Assembly (NCBI GenBank): GCA_964497615.1
Contig: CAZCEC010000009.1
Location: 59,392-123,391, forward strand
Length of the DNA: 64,000 nucleotides
Source of the DNA: CAZCEC01 sp964497615
GTDB lineage: Bacteria; Chloroflexota; Anaerolineae; Anaerolineales; UBA6663
Direction of reading: 5' to 3'
Shown: piece after piece, positions 8,662 to 16,596 of the stretch
How positions within the stretch are numbered: position 1 is the first letter of the stretch
Layout of the letters: each line of letters starts with the position of its first letter
Program-made: the position numbers and the translations under genes
Notes under the pieces: generated by a model
What the model was told of the DNA's origin: nothing
The model's input: the letters and a program-made list of their open reading frames with translations, nothing else
The model's database searches: none

Positions 8662-10260
8662 TCAAGGCGTCGTCACCGGTCCAAACTTCACGATCCGGTT
8701 GTTGCCGGCATCGGCCACAAAGACGTTGCCGGTATCGTCCACCGCGACCCCATTGATGAGGGCAAAGCGGCCGGGCTCCGCGCCATAGTCTCCCCAGGTG
8801 GTGAGGAACTTGCCCTGCGAGTCGAACACCAGCACCCGATAGCCCTCGGGGTCGCCCACGTACACCTGGCCTTCGCCGCCCGCCGCCAGGTAGGGCTTGT
8901 TGTCCAGCGATTGGCCATACCAACCCACCACCGGCCACTCGCGGACGTACAGGTACTCGCCCGTCACCTCGTCGCGCTGGAAGACCTGCACCCGCTGGTT
9001 CCAGGTGTCGGCCACGAACAGCAGGCCATCGTCGGTCACGGCCAGGCCCACCGGCTCGTCAAACTGCCCCGGATCCGACCCACCAAAGCCGATAGTGCTC
9101 AGGCTATTGCCGTCGGCGTCAAACACCGCGATGCGCTTGTTGCCCGTGTCGGCCACGTACACGCGGCCCTGCCCATCCACCGCGATGTCGCGCGGGCCCC
9201 AGAAGGCGTCGGCCGTCTCGGCCTGCCCAAAGAAGCCCCAGGCCGTGATGTAGCCGCCGTTAGCATCGAACTTCTGCACCCGGTGGTTCCAGGTGTCGGC
9301 CACATACACGCTGCCGTCCGGCCCCACCGCAATGCCCCACGGCTCGTTGAACTGGCCCGGCCCCGCGGCAGCGCCCTCGACGCAGCAGAAGCTGCCCCAA
9401 CTCAGCAGGAAGCCGCCAGCGGCGTCAAACTTCTGTACGCGATGGTTGCGCGTATCGGCCACATACAGTGAGCCATCGCGCCCCACCGCCACGTCGCGCG
9501 GCGACTCGAAATTGCCCGGCCCGCTGCCCTGGCTGCCGATCACCTGCGCCGCGGCCAGGTCCTGGCGCGACGCCACGTACGGGTCTTCCAGGGCGCTGTC
9601 GCCCTCCAACACCGTCGGCCCCACGCCGTAGCTCCAGATTTGCCCGGCAATGTCCTTGCGGACGTACATCCGCATCCGTTCCGACACCGGCCACTCCGAC
9701 AGCTCGAAGTTCTTGCTGGTCAGCGTGCCGTACAGGGTGTAGTCGCGCGCATACCAGATGTCCCACATCGCCTGCCGGTACTCGGCGCTGGTCCAGGCAT
9801 GGCGGACGCGCTCCCAGTTCAGGTCCCAATAGTCCTGCATGGGCCAAACCATGCGGATGTACTCAAAGCTGTAGTAGCGGTTGCCCAGCAGGCTCTCCAC
9901 CCGGCTCCAGTGCTTGGGGCCAGCGATGACCACGGGCGCGTCCAACTGCTCGCGCGTGGGGTTGTCGCCGTAGTAGGCCTGGTTGGTGAAGTTGCGGAAG
10001 TACCACGTCATGGGCCAGGCCACATCCGAGTCGTAGGCCACCTTCAGGCCCAGGCCGTCATCAATGCGCATGGAAAGGTCTTCGACCTGATCCATCACGG
10101 TGCGCACGCCGCGCGAGCCGTGGGCGTATACCAGGAACTCGTTGGCGTAGTCGTAATTCACATAGGCGGCGATGAAGGCGCTGCGCGCCGTCAGCAGCGC
10201 CAGCAGCCCAAAGAACGACAGGACCGCCAGCCGCCCCACATTGCCGAAGCCCAACTGCTG
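8662..10260 (-). CDS. NHL-repeat C-terminal part of Agl23-like protein (5' end lost in assembly gap)
   Basis: A reading frame of about 530 codons, open up to the N run at 10261. Its first ~190 residues are not NHL: they start with a hydrophobic segment and continue NYDYANEFLVYAHGSRGV and a soluble region, which is how Agl23/TIGR03663 proteins end. Then about six NHL repeats follow, each with a VYVADTxNxRVQxF block (VYVADTRNHRVQKF, VYVADTWNHRVQKF, VYVADTGNKRIAVF, LFVADTWNQRVQVF, VYVGDPEGYRVLVF, VFVADAGNNRIVKF), forming a six-bladed propeller. It is almost certainly the 3' part of the gene that continues beyond the gap at 10271-12176. Confidence 0.8.
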   Translation of the reverse strand, partial: QQLGFGNVGRLAVLSFFGLLALLTARSAFIAAYVNYDYANEFLVYAHGSRGVRTVMDQVEDLSMRIDDGLGLKVAYDSDVAWPMTWYFRNFTNQAYYGDNPTREQLDAPVVIAGPKHWSRVESLLGNRYYSFEYIRMVWPMQDYWDLNWERVRHAWTSAEYRQAMWDIWYARDYTLYGTLTSKNFELSEWPVSERMRMYVRKDIAGQIWSYGVGPTVLEGDSALEDPYVASRQDLAAAQVIGSQGSGPGNFESPRDVAVGRDGSLYVADTRNHRVQKFDAAGGFLLSWGSFCCVEGAAAGPGQFNEPWGIAVGPDGSVYVADTWNHRVQKFDANGGYITAWGFFGQAETADAFWGPRDIAVDGQGRVYVADTGNKRIAVFDADGNSLSTIGFGGSDPGQFDEPVGLAVTDDGLLFVADTWNQRVQVFQRDEVTGEYLYVREWPVVGWYGQSLDNKPYLAAGGEGQVYVGDPEGYRVLVFDSQGKFLTTWGDYGAEPGRFALINGVAVDDTGNVFVADAGNNRIVKFGPVTTP

Positions 10261-10270
10261 NNNNNNNNNN
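10261..10270. other. Assembly gap (10 N) inside the agl23-NHL gene
   Basis: Ten Ns interrupt one gene. The upstream and downstream coding frames do not match if the gap is taken as exactly ten bases, so its length is a placeholder. Confidence 0.95.
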
Positions 10271-12176
10271 GCCCGAGCAGCATGACCGACAGGGCGATCG
10301 CGAGGTCTTCCTGCGCGAGCGTCCCGGCCTGGGCGGTGATCGGCAGCATGACCATGATAGAGAGCGCCACCAGCCCGATGCCCGCCACGAGCGCCGCCGA
10401 CACAAAGACGCCGGTGTTCTGCAACTGGTCCAGGCTGCTGCCCTGGAAGGGGGCTTTGCTGCCCAGCAGGCTGCCCAGGGCCGCCGCCAGCGCCACGATG
10501 GTCACGGGCATCAGCACCGCCACCAGCCAGGCCCGCCGCTCGCGGAACGCCTGCCAGTCGGTCCGGTCAATGAACGTGCCGATAGCCCAGCCGGCCACCA
10601 GGATCAGCGGCAGGGTGATGTGCGTGGTGAGCCACGGCATCTTTTCGCCCGCGATGCTGAAGGCCGCCAGCGAGAGCACGGACCAGAAGCCGAAGAAGCC
10701 AATCACCGGGAAGGGCAGCCGGTCATCACGCGCCGGGGCATCATCGCCATCGGCTTCCGGCTCGCCCACGCGCAGCCACTTGAGCAATCCCAGCACGCCG
10801 CCGAACAGCGCGCCGATGGTGGGCAGGAACTCGTAGATTGGCAGGTTGATGACGGCGTAGTAGTACCACGGCTGGCTGCCGCGCTGGACCGGGTGCTGTG
10901 CGAGCCAATAGGCCAGCGAGCCGATGATGCCAGAGGCCAGCCCGCCGCCGTTGGTGAAGAACGTGGTGAACAGCGTGATGAAGATGCCGTAGAAGATGGC
11001 GGCGCTGATGAGGTACTTCCGCCAATCCCACAGATAGCCAATGACGACCGTAATGGCGATCAGCCCAACGCACACCAGCAGGGTGACGCCCGCATCCGAG
11101 CCAAAGAAGGTGCCCACGGCTTGCAGCGCGCCCATGCCCGCGGTGGGGGGCGGCGTATAGTTCAGCGGGTCGCGCCCCAGGGCCAGCACCGGGAAGGCCG
11201 TCAACTGCGGCAGCACGAACAAGCCAAACACCATCAACAGGTCGAAGGTTGGAAAGCGCCGGATATCCTTACCGAACGACCGCAAGGCGAAGTACACCCC
11301 GGCCAAAAAAGCCCCGGCCGCCACGATCCCGGCCACAATTGAAAGCTGTTCGCCCACCCCCAGCCCCGCGGCTGCCGACGCCAGGGGCGCATTCGGGTCG
11401 GCCGGCTCCACCGTGGCCGTGCCTGTCGCCCCGCCCTCCCCAATGACGCCAAACAGCAAGGCCGCCATCACCGCCAGCATCGTGGCGTAAAAGGCGATCT
11501 GGAAGGGCTGGCGCAGGGTGGGCCGGGGCCAGCGCGCGTGCAGCAGTTCGCGCACCAGGTGCAGCCCCAGGAACAGCATGGTGATGGCGACGTAGATGTA
11601 CGAGGCCTCCATCGTGGCGTAGAACAGCGCCGTCACCGCCGCCAGCCAATAGATGAACTTGGCCTCCTGGGTTTCAATATACCGGATTGCCCAGTACACC
11701 ATCAGCAGCGCCCACACCACGATGTAGGGTTCATCGCGGATGTAGCGCGAGTAGTAGAGCATGTAGGGCGAGATGAGCATCAGCAGCGACGCCACCAGCG
11801 CACCCGCCCGCCCCAGCCACCGCCGGTAGAAGTACAGCAGGCCCACCGCCGCCACGCCCATCAGGGCCGGCGCGATGCGGGCCGTGAAGTCGTTGTCGCC
11901 GAACAGCCAATAGGTGAACGCCGTCACCTCGAACCGCAGCACGCCGTGCATCAGCGGCGAATGCTGAAAGCCCCGCCCTTGGAACAGATACCACCCAAAC
12001 TGCGTGTGCAGGCTCTCATCGTGGCTCATCACCCGCGCGCCCAGGTCGTAAAAGCGCGTGATGAAGGCGGAGACGATCAGGAGGGCGTACAGCACCTTCT
12101 CCCAGGTCAGGGCCAGCGCCGCCCCAAGGGGCCGGTCTAGCAGAGAGGGCCGGCTGTCAATGGTTGTCGTCGTCAT
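10271..12176 (-). CDS. Agl23/TIGR03663-like membrane protein, N-terminal part
   Basis: About 635 residues of a polytopic membrane protein of the TIGR03663 ('flippase activity-associated protein Agl23') type, related to GT-C glycosyltransferases. It starts MTTTTIDSRPS, enters a first membrane segment, then shows the acidic loop SHDESLHTQFGWYLFQGRGFQHSPLMHG and many further membrane helices, ending at the N gap. The ATG at 12176 overlaps the rluB stop (ATGA) and is preceded by AAGGAAGA. In Chloroflexota this family is often fused to NHL repeats, as the sequence beyond the gap indicates. A role in surface glycan or glycoprotein biogenesis is inferred. Confidence 0.82.
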
Positions 12177-13051
12177 TTCTTCCTTGTCCGTGTCGGTCGT
12201 GTTCGTGGCGCCGCACCCGGCCTGCGGGATGGCTGGCCGCCCGGCCGCGTGGAGCGCCGCGGGTCGCGCCCGCCGCCGGATCGTCCCGCCGCCGGACGCG
12301 GCCGCCCGCCCTTGCGCCGGGGCGCTGGCCGGTCGGCCGCCGGGTCTGGCACGCGCAGCCGCCGGACTTCTTCCGGCCCGAGCTCGCGCCACTCGCCCTC
12401 GGCCAGGTTGCCGAGCCGCAGGCCGCCCATGCGCACGCGCAGCAGCCGCCGCACCGGCAGCCCCAACAGCAGGCCGATATCCCGGATCTGATGCTTGCGG
12501 CCCTCGTGCATGACCACGCGCAGCCAGGTGCCCGCGGGGGTGCGGTTTTCGCGCGTCACCTGGGCGGGCGCGGTCCGCACACCGTCCAGCATCACCCCGC
12601 GCCGCCAGGCGGCCAGCCGCTCATCGTCCGCGATGCCCTTCACCAGCACCCGGTATTCCTTCTCCGATTCATAACGCGGGTGAGTCAAATAATCCGTCAG
12701 TTCGCCGTCATTCGTCAGCAGGATCAGCCCCTCGCTGTCCACATCCAGCCGCCCCACCGGGTACAGCCGACCTTCAACATTCACTAGATCGCGCACCGTC
12801 TGGCGCTGGCCCTGCGCGTTCAGCGACGACACCACGCCGCGCGGCTTGTGCAGCATCACGTAGCGCAGGGGCTCCGCCCGGCGCAGCGGCTCGCCGTCCA
12901 CCGCAATCTCGTCGCGGGCGGCATCGGCCTTGGCGCCCGGCGCCGCCGCCTGACCGTTCACCATCACGCGCCCCTCAGCGATCAGGGCATCACACGCGCG
13001 GCGCGAGCCCAAGCCGGCCCGCGCCAGGATTTTCTGGAGGCGCTCTTCCAT
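12173..13051 (-). CDS. rluB: RsuA/RluB-family rRNA pseudouridine synthase
   Basis: A 292-residue pseudouridine synthase. An S4 RNA-binding domain spans residues 1-60 (MEERLQKILARAGLGSRRACDAL, GRVMVNG), followed by the catalytic domain with GRLDVDSEGLILLTNDGEL, placing the catalytic Asp at 103, and later HEGRKHQIRDIGLLLG. Residues ~235-292 form a Pro/Arg/Lys/Gly-rich basic tail, likely disordered and RNA-binding, seen on many RluB-type enzymes. RluB assignment over RsuA/RluE/RluF is by overall form. It overlaps the next gene by 4 bp (ATGA), so translation is probably coupled. Confidence 0.88.
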   Translation of the reverse strand: MEERLQKILARAGLGSRRACDALIAEGRVMVNGQAAAPGAKADAARDEIAVDGEPLRRAEPLRYVMLHKPRGVVSSLNAQGQRQTVRDLVNVEGRLYPVGRLDVDSEGLILLTNDGELTDYLTHPRYESEKEYRVLVKGIADDERLAAWRRGVMLDGVRTAPAQVTRENRTPAGTWLRVVMHEGRKHQIRDIGLLLGLPVRRLLRVRMGGLRLGNLAEGEWRELGPEEVRRLRVPDPAADRPAPRRKGGRPRPAAGRSGGGRDPRRSTRPGGQPSRRPGAAPRTRPTRTRKK

Positions 13052-13060
13052 CGTGCGTTC

Positions 13061-13618
13061 CTAGCCGCCCGCGTTGGGACGGGGCGTGCCCACCGGTGCC
13101 GGCCCCATCGGCACCGCCAACTGCCCAGCCGTCGCCAGTGCGCCGCCGGCCGTGAGCCGCAAGGCTGGCCCGCCTGCCACCGCGGCCTGGGGGGTGTGCG
13201 CCGCCGCGTGGGGCGTTTCCACCATCCCCGCCGTCACAGCCTGCACCTGGCCCGCCATCCCGCCCGGCAGAATCATGCTGGCTGTCAGCGCCCCCACCAA
13301 CAAACCCAGGTACACCGTCACGCGCGGCGCATAGCGGCCAGCCGCCGGGACCAGGCCGCCGCCGCGCCGCACTCGGCCCTCATGCTGCACACGGTCCCAT
13401 ACGGCGGGCCAGCGGTTGCGCGCGCGGCCGGGCGCGCGGCTCAGGGCCTCTGGCATAGCGCGCAGCGCCTCGACCACGGGCACGAGGTTATCCGCTTCGC
13501 GGCGGCAAGCCGCGCACCCCGCCAGGTGGGCGGCCATCCGCGCCCGCGCCTCCGGGCTCAGGCGCTGCTCCACATAGGCCAGAAGTTGTCCAGGTTGATG
13601 CTCGGCTACCATCCCCAC
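13061..13618 (-). CDS. Anti-sigma factor with zinc-finger-like HC2 domain
   Basis: A 185-residue membrane-anchored anti-sigma factor. The N terminus carries the zinc-binding signature HLAGCAACRRE (residues ~31-41) of zf-HC2/ZAS domains, a soluble linker, one membrane segment around residues 100-125 (VTVYLGLLVGALTASMILPGG), and a short Ala/Pro/Gly-rich extracytoplasmic tail. The start overlaps the end of the sigma gene by 13 bp, so the two are co-translated. It should hold the upstream ECF sigma factor inactive until a signal arrives. Confidence 0.82.
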   Translation of the reverse strand: MGMVAEHQPGQLLAYVEQRLSPEARARMAAHLAGCAACRREADNLVPVVEALRAMPEALSRAPGRARNRWPAVWDRVQHEGRVRRGGGLVPAAGRYAPRVTVYLGLLVGALTASMILPGGMAGQVQAVTAGMVETPHAAAHTPQAAVAGGPALRLTAGGALATAGQLAVPMGPAPVGTPRPNAGG

Positions 13619-14211
13619 TGCTCCACCAGTTCACCTTCGGCCGGCACCCCGGCCGCCTGCAAGGCCGCGCGCAGGGCCTGCAAGCCCTGGCGCACCCGCG
13701 ACTCGGCGGTCTTGGGGTTGCACCCGACCGTCTCGCCAATCTCCTTGTAACGCATCTCAGCCAGATAGCGCAGGACGACCGCCTCCCGCAGCCGCGGCGG
13801 CAGCGCCTGGAGCGCCTGCCACAACTGCGCCCGCACGCCCCGCCGTTCCAGCATCGCCTCCACCAGCCGGTCCCCCTGCCGCGGCCCTTCGCTCGCCAGC
13901 AGATCGAGCGGGGCCAGGCTCAGCCATTTGCGGCGGCGCTTGTTGCGGCACCGGCTCAGGGTGATCGTGTATAGCCAGGTCGAGAAGGCCGACCGGCGCT
14001 CGTCGTACCGGCCGAGGTTCCGGAGCGCGTACACAAACGCGTCCTGGGTCACTTCCTCTGCGTCGTCGCGGTCGCCCAGCAGCCCCAGCGCCAGCCGCTC
14101 TACCAGCGGGCAGAAATGGTGATACAGCGCGGCACACGCGGCTTCGTCGCCCCGCGCGCCACGCGCCAGCCAGTCTCGCAGTTGCTCCGCGGGCAGTTCG
14201 GCAGGCTTCAT
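13606..14211 (-). CDS. ECF-type RNA polymerase sigma factor (first of two)
   Basis: A 201-residue ECF sigma factor. Sigma region 2 is at residues ~25-95 (ALYHHFCPLVERLALGLLGDRDDAEEVTQDAFVYALRNL and FSTWLYTITLSRCRNKRRR), and region 4 at ~135-190 (LPPRLREAVVLRYLAEMRYKEIGETVGCNPKTAESRVRQG). It recruits RNA polymerase to a small regulon, which I could not identify. The downstream anti-sigma gene overlaps it. A -10-like TATTAT (minus strand, 14233-14238) sits about 22 nt before the start. Confidence 0.9.
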   Translation of the reverse strand: MKPAELPAEQLRDWLARGARGDEAACAALYHHFCPLVERLALGLLGDRDDAEEVTQDAFVYALRNLGRYDERRSAFSTWLYTITLSRCRNKRRRKWLSLAPLDLLASEGPRQGDRLVEAMLERRGVRAQLWQALQALPPRLREAVVLRYLAEMRYKEIGETVGCNPKTAESRVRQGLQALRAALQAAGVPAEGELVEQWGW

Positions 14212-14242
14212 TCAAACATTGTCCGATAGCACATAATACACG

Positions 14243-14276
14243 CTCAGCCGCCGGAATGCGCGCCGCGGCGGCTGAG
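14243..14276 (-). terminator. 11-bp hairpin between scpB and the ECF sigma gene
   Basis: CTCAGCCGCCG at 14243-14253 pairs exactly with CGGCGGCTGAG at 14266-14276 (12-nt loop). It lies between the end of scpB and the start of the sigma gene, both on the minus strand, and is followed on that strand by TGTATTATGTG rather than a T-run. It may end the scpB transcript or regulate the sigma gene. Confidence 0.5.
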
Positions 14277-14319
14277 GCCATCTTGCCACATACCCCTTAA
14301 CCAAGGCTTAACGATTGCC

Positions 14320-15420
14320 CTACCCCTTTAGGATCTCATCCTGCGTGGGCACCGGGGTGCCCGCCTCCGCCAGGGCCAGGGGCGGCAGCTCCGCCAGCGA
14401 CGCCAGGCCGAAGTGCTGCATGAACTCAGGCGTGGTGCAGTACAGGACGGGGCGGCCCGGTCCTTCCGCGCGGCCGGTCTCCTCGATCAGGCCCTTGCTC
14501 AGCAAGTTCTTGATGACGCTGTCGGAGTTGACCCCGCGGACGGCCTCGATTTGCGGGCGGGTGACGGGCTGCTGATAGGCGATGATGGCCAGGGCCTCCA
14601 GCGCGGCGCGGCTGAGGGGCGCGGCCGCGGCCAGCCCCAGGAACCGCTCCACCGCCGCCGCCGCCGCGGGCGCGGTGGTAAGCTGCACCTTGTCGCGGAA
14701 GCGCTGCAAGCTGAGGCCGCGCCGCGCATAGCTATCCGCCAGCCCGGCCAAGGCGGCCTCGATCTCGCGCGCGTGCACTTCCAGCGCCTCTGCCAACTGC
14801 CCCACGGTCACGGCCCCATCGGCGACAAACAGCAGCGCCTCCACCAGCGCTTCGAGGTCCAGCGGTTCGACCTCGGGCAGGGTCAGCGGCAGGGCCGGCT
14901 CAGGCGCGGCGCGAGGCGGCTCGTCGGCCAAGACGGGTTGGCTGTCCGGCACGACATCACTCTCAAGCGGTTCTTCAGCCGGCTCGGCGGCCGCGGGCAC
15001 GCCCGCTTCGACCGCCGCCGTCGCTGGCGCATCGCCGCCCGCCTCGGCATCAGCCTCAACAGCGTCTTCNNNNNNNNNNTCGCCGGGTTCGAAGTCCGCC
15101 GCGGCCGGGATATCTGTTTCCGGCTCCATCTCAGCGGCGCGCTCCTCGGAGTCCGCCGACTCCGCTAATGGCTCGCCTGCCTCGTCGTCCACCGCAGTTG
15201 TTTCGAGCACCAGTTCGGGTTCCGGCGCAAGGGCGGCCGCTGCAACCGGCGGCATGTCCGGCTGATCTTCAGCGGCAGCGGGCTCCTCGGCGGGCTCCTC
15301 GGCGGGCGGAAAGGCCGGCGCTTCGGTTTCCGGGCCAGCCGCATCCTCGGGCTGGGTCTGGGAGGGCAAATCGCCTTTCAGCCAGGCCGGCATCGCGTCG
15401 TTATCGGTCGAATTCGGCAT
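14320..15420 (-). CDS. scpB: Segregation and condensation protein B with long acidic N-terminal extension
   Basis: A reading frame of 366 codons including an N run (15070-15079). The last ~190 residues are ScpB, the winged-helix partner of ScpA and SMC in chromosome condensation: LDLEALVEALLFVADGAVTVGQLAEAL, LSRAALEALAIIAYQQPVTRPQIEAVRGV, and GLIEETGRAEGPGRPVLYCTTPEFMQHFGL. The first ~170 residues are Glu/Ala/Pro-rich and very acidic, beginning with a short MPAWLKGDLP motif. ScpB is normally about 200 residues, so this is a disordered extension. The gap falls in this low-complexity part, and the frame is the same on both sides. Confidence 0.88.
   Translation of the reverse strand: MPNSTDNDAMPAWLKGDLPSQTQPEDAAGPETEAPAFPPAEEPAEEPAAAEDQPDMPPVAAAALAPEPELVLETTAVDDEAGEPLAESADSEERAAEMEPETDIPAAADFEPGXXXXEDAVEADAEAGGDAPATAAVEAGVPAAAEPAEEPLESDVVPDSQPVLADEPPRAAPEPALPLTLPEVEPLDLEALVEALLFVADGAVTVGQLAEALEVHAREIEAALAGLADSYARRGLSLQRFRDKVQLTTAPAAAAAVERFLGLAAAAPLSRAALEALAIIAYQQPVTRPQIEAVRGVNSDSVIKNLLSKGLIEETGRAEGPGRPVLYCTTPEFMQHFGLASLAELPPLALAEAGTPVPTQDEILKG
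15070..15079. other. Assembly gap (10 N) in the acidic part of scpB
   Basis: Ten Ns in repetitive Glu/Ala-coding sequence. Unlike the gap at 10261, the flanks remain in frame. Confidence 0.95.
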
Positions 15421-15428
15421 GCTATAAT
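15401..15428 (+). promoter_or_regulatory. Candidate promoter for the lipoprotein gene at 15453
   Basis: A perfect TATAAT lies at 15423-15428 with a weak -35-like TTATCG at 15401-15406 (16-bp spacer). The expected start of transcription near 15435 leaves just enough room for the GGAGG at 15441-15445 and the ATG at 15453. The -35 lies inside the first codons of the divergent scpB gene. Confidence 0.5.
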
Positions 15429-15452
15429 CCTGGCTCGAATGGAGGTGGCAGT

Positions 15453-16028
15453 ATGGGACGCATAGGGTTGTTGGTACGGATCACTGTTGTCGTCGTTAGC
15501 CTGTCATTGGCCGGCCTGGCCTGCGATACTGGCCTCGGCGGCCCCACCCCGCCCGCCTCGCCCATTCCGGTCTCCACGGAAGCGGCCGGCGAGCTGGAAG
15601 CGCTCTGGGAGCAAGCCCTCGAAAACGCCGAGGACGGCGTGGTTCACGTCACCATGACCGAAGCGCAGGTGACCTCCTACGTCGCCCTCAAGCTGGCAGA
15701 AGAACCTGACTCGCCATTTGAGGACGTGCAGATCTTCCTGCGCGACGACAAGATCACTATGCAGGCCCAGGCCAAGGCAGGCAGCCTGAGCGTGCCGGCC
15801 CAGGTGGTGCTGGGCGTCACCACCGACGCAGACGGTCAACTGGTGGTGGCCCTGGAAGAAGCTGACTTTGGCCCCATGCCCGTGCCCCAATCCCTGCTGG
15901 AGAACGTCTCTGACGGCCTGAATGACCTGATTGCCGGCCAGATTGGCGCCGGCAATGAACGCTTCACCATCACCAGCATTGCCATTGCCGATGGACAAAT
16001 GGCCGTCAGCGGCACGGTCAACCAGTAG
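15453..16028 (+). CDS. Small secreted lipoprotein of unknown function
   Basis: A 191-residue lipoprotein. The signal peptide ends in the lipobox LAGLAC (Cys at about residue 24), followed by a Pro/Thr/Ser spacer. The mature domain alternates helix and amphipathic strands (VVHVTMTEAQVTSYVALKLAEE, ITMQAQAKAGSLSVPAQVVLGV, FTITSIAIADGQMAVSGTV), a form seen in Chloroflexota lipid-binding-like lipoproteins. I do not recognise a named family. The ATG at 15453 has GGAGG 7 nt upstream. Only 32 bp separate it from the divergent scpB start. Confidence 0.75.
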   Translation: MGRIGLLVRITVVVVSLSLAGLACDTGLGGPTPPASPIPVSTEAAGELEALWEQALENAEDGVVHVTMTEAQVTSYVALKLAEEPDSPFEDVQIFLRDDKITMQAQAKAGSLSVPAQVVLGVTTDADGQLVVALEEADFGPMPVPQSLLENVSDGLNDLIAGQIGAGNERFTITSIAIADGQMAVSGTVNQ

Positions 16029-16065
16029 CGCAGCGCCGCATTATACCATCGGCCCCCAGCCCAAA

Positions 16066-16584
16066 ATGCCGGCGCGGCGCCGGCTGTGGCCGGTGCTGGC
16101 CCGCTGGCCGTTGGTGCTGGCCCTGGTGCTGGCCGCCTGCCAGTCGCCTGGCCCCGCCGGCCCCACGCCCGCCACCGCCGTCAATCTCACCATCCTCGTG
16201 GATGGCGACAGCCGGGCCTATACCTTCGAGCCAGGGCTGACCGTGCGCGAGGCCGTGGCCCACGCCGGCATCACCCTGGGCGAACTGGACCGCCTCAGCC
16301 CCCCGCCCTTCACCCTCATCGCCGAGGGCGCCACCATCGTCATCACCCGCGTCAGCGAGACCATCGAGACGGAAGAGGTGGTGCTGCCCTACCCCTCGGA
16401 GATCGTCCAGAACGAGGACTTGCCCGAGGGCGAGCGCCGCCTGCTCCAGGTGGGCCAGCCCGGCCTGGAGGAGGTGACCTACCGGCTGGTCTTCGAGGAC
16501 GGCGTGCAGGTGTCGCGCAACATCGTGCGCCGGGTGACGGTGACCGAGCCGGTGCCGGAGATCATCATGGTCGGCACGCAGTGA
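16066..16584 (+). CDS. G5-domain lipoprotein (possibly the 5' part of a TGA-split gene)
   Basis: A 172-residue lipoprotein. The signal peptide ends LVLAAC. Residues ~38-95 form a DUF348/ubiquitin-like domain (VNLTILVDGDSRAYTFEPGLTVREAVAHAGITLGELDRL), and ~100-172 a G5 domain that ends in its usual VGT (EEVVLPYPSEIVQN...PVPEIIMVGT). Both occur in YabE/Rpf-like cell-wall proteins, and G5 may bind peptidoglycan or sugars. The TGA at 16582-16584 is followed in the same frame by the propeller ORF starting at 16597, so the two may be one gene with a nonsense codon. Confidence 0.75.
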   Translation: MPARRRLWPVLARWPLVLALVLAACQSPGPAGPTPATAVNLTILVDGDSRAYTFEPGLTVREAVAHAGITLGELDRLSPPPFTLIAEGATIVITRVSETIETEEVVLPYPSEIVQNEDLPEGERRLLQVGQPGLEEVTYRLVFEDGVQVSRNIVRRVTVTEPVPEIIMVGTQ

Positions 16585-16596
16585 TCGTTCACCCTG

